This document shows positions 4,978 through 5,289 of a DNA stretch of 5,289 nt, one piece after another. The position numbers and the translations under genes were made by a program. Position 1 is the first letter of the stretch, and each line of letters begins with the position of its first letter. This DNA is from an uncultured Planctomycetales bacterium (lineage in GTDB: Bacteria; Planctomycetota; Planctomycetia; Isosphaerales; Isosphaeraceae): NCBI GenBank assembly GCA_937997355.1, contig CALKTZ010000364.1, forward strand, positions 1 through 5,289, read 5' to 3'. The notes below the pieces were generated by a model. It saw nothing but the letters and a program-made list of their open reading frames with translations, was not told the origin of the DNA and searched no databases.

Positions 4978-5196
4978 TCATCTCACCTTCAGATCTACAT
5001 CCGCCCGCCTGGGGGTCGAACCCAGGATTTCCGGCCTCGCGGCCTCGGGCGTTCCGGCTGTCGGGCTTAACTCTTCATGGCTCGGCTCACCTTCGGGTTG
5101 CTTGTTGACTGCTCCCGGCTCGTCTTGTCCGGGTAGCTCGATTGATGGTCCAAACACACTTTCTCGCGGACATACAAGGCATTCCGGCTGGATCAC
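4978..5196 (-). CDS. Possible small Pro/Glu-rich ORF (72 aa) ahead of the initiator gene
   Basis: This frame ends four bases before the initiator ATG, which suits translational coupling. The only motif is an N-terminal CLVC (C6, C9). The rest is rich in Pro, Glu, Gly and Ser, with no recognisable domain and a disordered look. Third codon positions are less GC-biased than in the neighbouring genes. The GTG start at 5196 lies inside the left arm of an 11-bp inverted repeat and has no clear ribosome-binding site, which argues against it; the frame is closed upstream by a TAG at 5226-5224. The same interval could instead be an untranslated leader holding the structure at 5002-5051. If it is not coding, 4974-5289 contains no other gene that I can support. 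Confidence 0.35.
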   Translation of the reverse strand: MIQPECLVCPRESVFGPSIELPGQDEPGAVNKQPEGEPSHEELSPTAGTPEAARPEILGSTPRRADVDLKVR

Positions 5197-5223
5197 GGGG
5201 CACTCAGCGAGCCCCCGTGATCC
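5190..5223. repeat. 11-bp perfect inverted repeat at the head of the operon
   Basis: GGATCACGGGG (5190-5200) and CCCCGTGATCC (5213-5223) are exact inverted copies separated by 12 bases. As RNA this would be a stable GC-rich hairpin; as DNA it could be an operator. No T-run follows either arm on either strand, so it is not a typical intrinsic terminator. It encloses the GTG of the possible 72-aa ORF and lies about 220 bases upstream of the initiator start. No convincing -35/-10 promoter pair is visible beside it. Confidence 0.6.
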
Positions 5224-5289
5224 CTAACTGTGCTCAAGGCGGCGGTCGTGCGCGGGTCATGTCGGCCTCACGGGGCCGCCGTCCCGACG

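Noticed and set aside
4978..5026. Phage attachment site based on a tRNA 3' end
   Set aside because: Only a short T-arm resemblance is visible, there is no integrase in the window, and the position inside a replication operon is unusual for attP.
5002..5051. A complete tRNA gene on the minus strand, suggested by the TTCGACC loop with a paired stem
   Set aside because: Only the T-arm is convincing. The outer stem closes after about 50 bases, there is no D-arm or anticodon arm, and no CCA follows.
5190..5223. Intrinsic transcription terminator
   Set aside because: The hairpin is strong, but no T-run follows on either strand.
5234..5260. 8-codon ORF starting at the ATG at 5260
   Set aside because: It is too short to support, ends after a Pro run, and has no coupling to a known gene apart from a chance-level ATGA.

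Overview
The window is one GC-rich (roughly 60% by eye), tightly packed block of genes, all on the minus strand and so read from high to low coordinates. It looks like the replication/early-control operon of a temperate phage, prophage or related element in a GC-rich bacterium. A planctomycete host is possible from the style of the proteins, but that is only an impression. No capsid, tail, integrase or host housekeeping gene is visible.

Layout in transcription order. (1) 5289-4974: a leader region with an 11-bp inverted repeat, a possible 72-aa ORF and a compact foldable segment. (2) 4973-3984: a 329-aa phage-replication-protein-O-like initiator. Its central linker-coding part carries four palindromic iterons (4482-4586) followed by a short AT-rich, strand-asymmetric tract (4396-4437), a layout like the lambda origin inside gene O. 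(3) 3987-2566: a complete DnaB-type replicative helicase. (4) 2569-1670: a T5orf172/MUG113 (GIY-YIG-like) N-terminal domain joined to an unrecognised, AT-richer C-terminal part. (5) 1659-1498: a 53-aa helical unknown. (6) 1538-1242: a LexA-type winged-helix DNA-binding domain without the protease half and with a C-terminal CPTCGH motif. (7) 1242-910: a 110-aa unknown. (8) 897-673: a 74-aa very basic unknown. (9) 676-122: a 184-aa sigma-70-family protein with regions 2 and 4 only. (10) 125-66: a 19-codon mini-ORF. (11) 69-1: the first 23 codons of a probable DNA amino-methyltransferase that runs off the left edge.

The genes are linked by ATGA, GTGA or TAATG stop/start overlaps or gaps of about a dozen bases or less, except for the stretch between the sigma gene and the methyltransferase, which holds the mini-ORF. 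This points to one polycistronic, translationally coupled transcript. The inferred logic is that the O-like protein binds the iterons in its own gene, the adjacent AT-rich tract melts, and the element's own DnaB is recruited. No separate helicase loader (lambda P or DnaC type) is seen inside the window. The LexA-like protein and the small sigma factor would then control expression of this or later operons.

The most interesting signal is the iteron array. The same 16-bp palindrome occurs four times, with starts 34, 34 and 21 bp apart, and is read in all three reading frames of the initiator gene. The repeat is therefore conserved as DNA and not as peptide.
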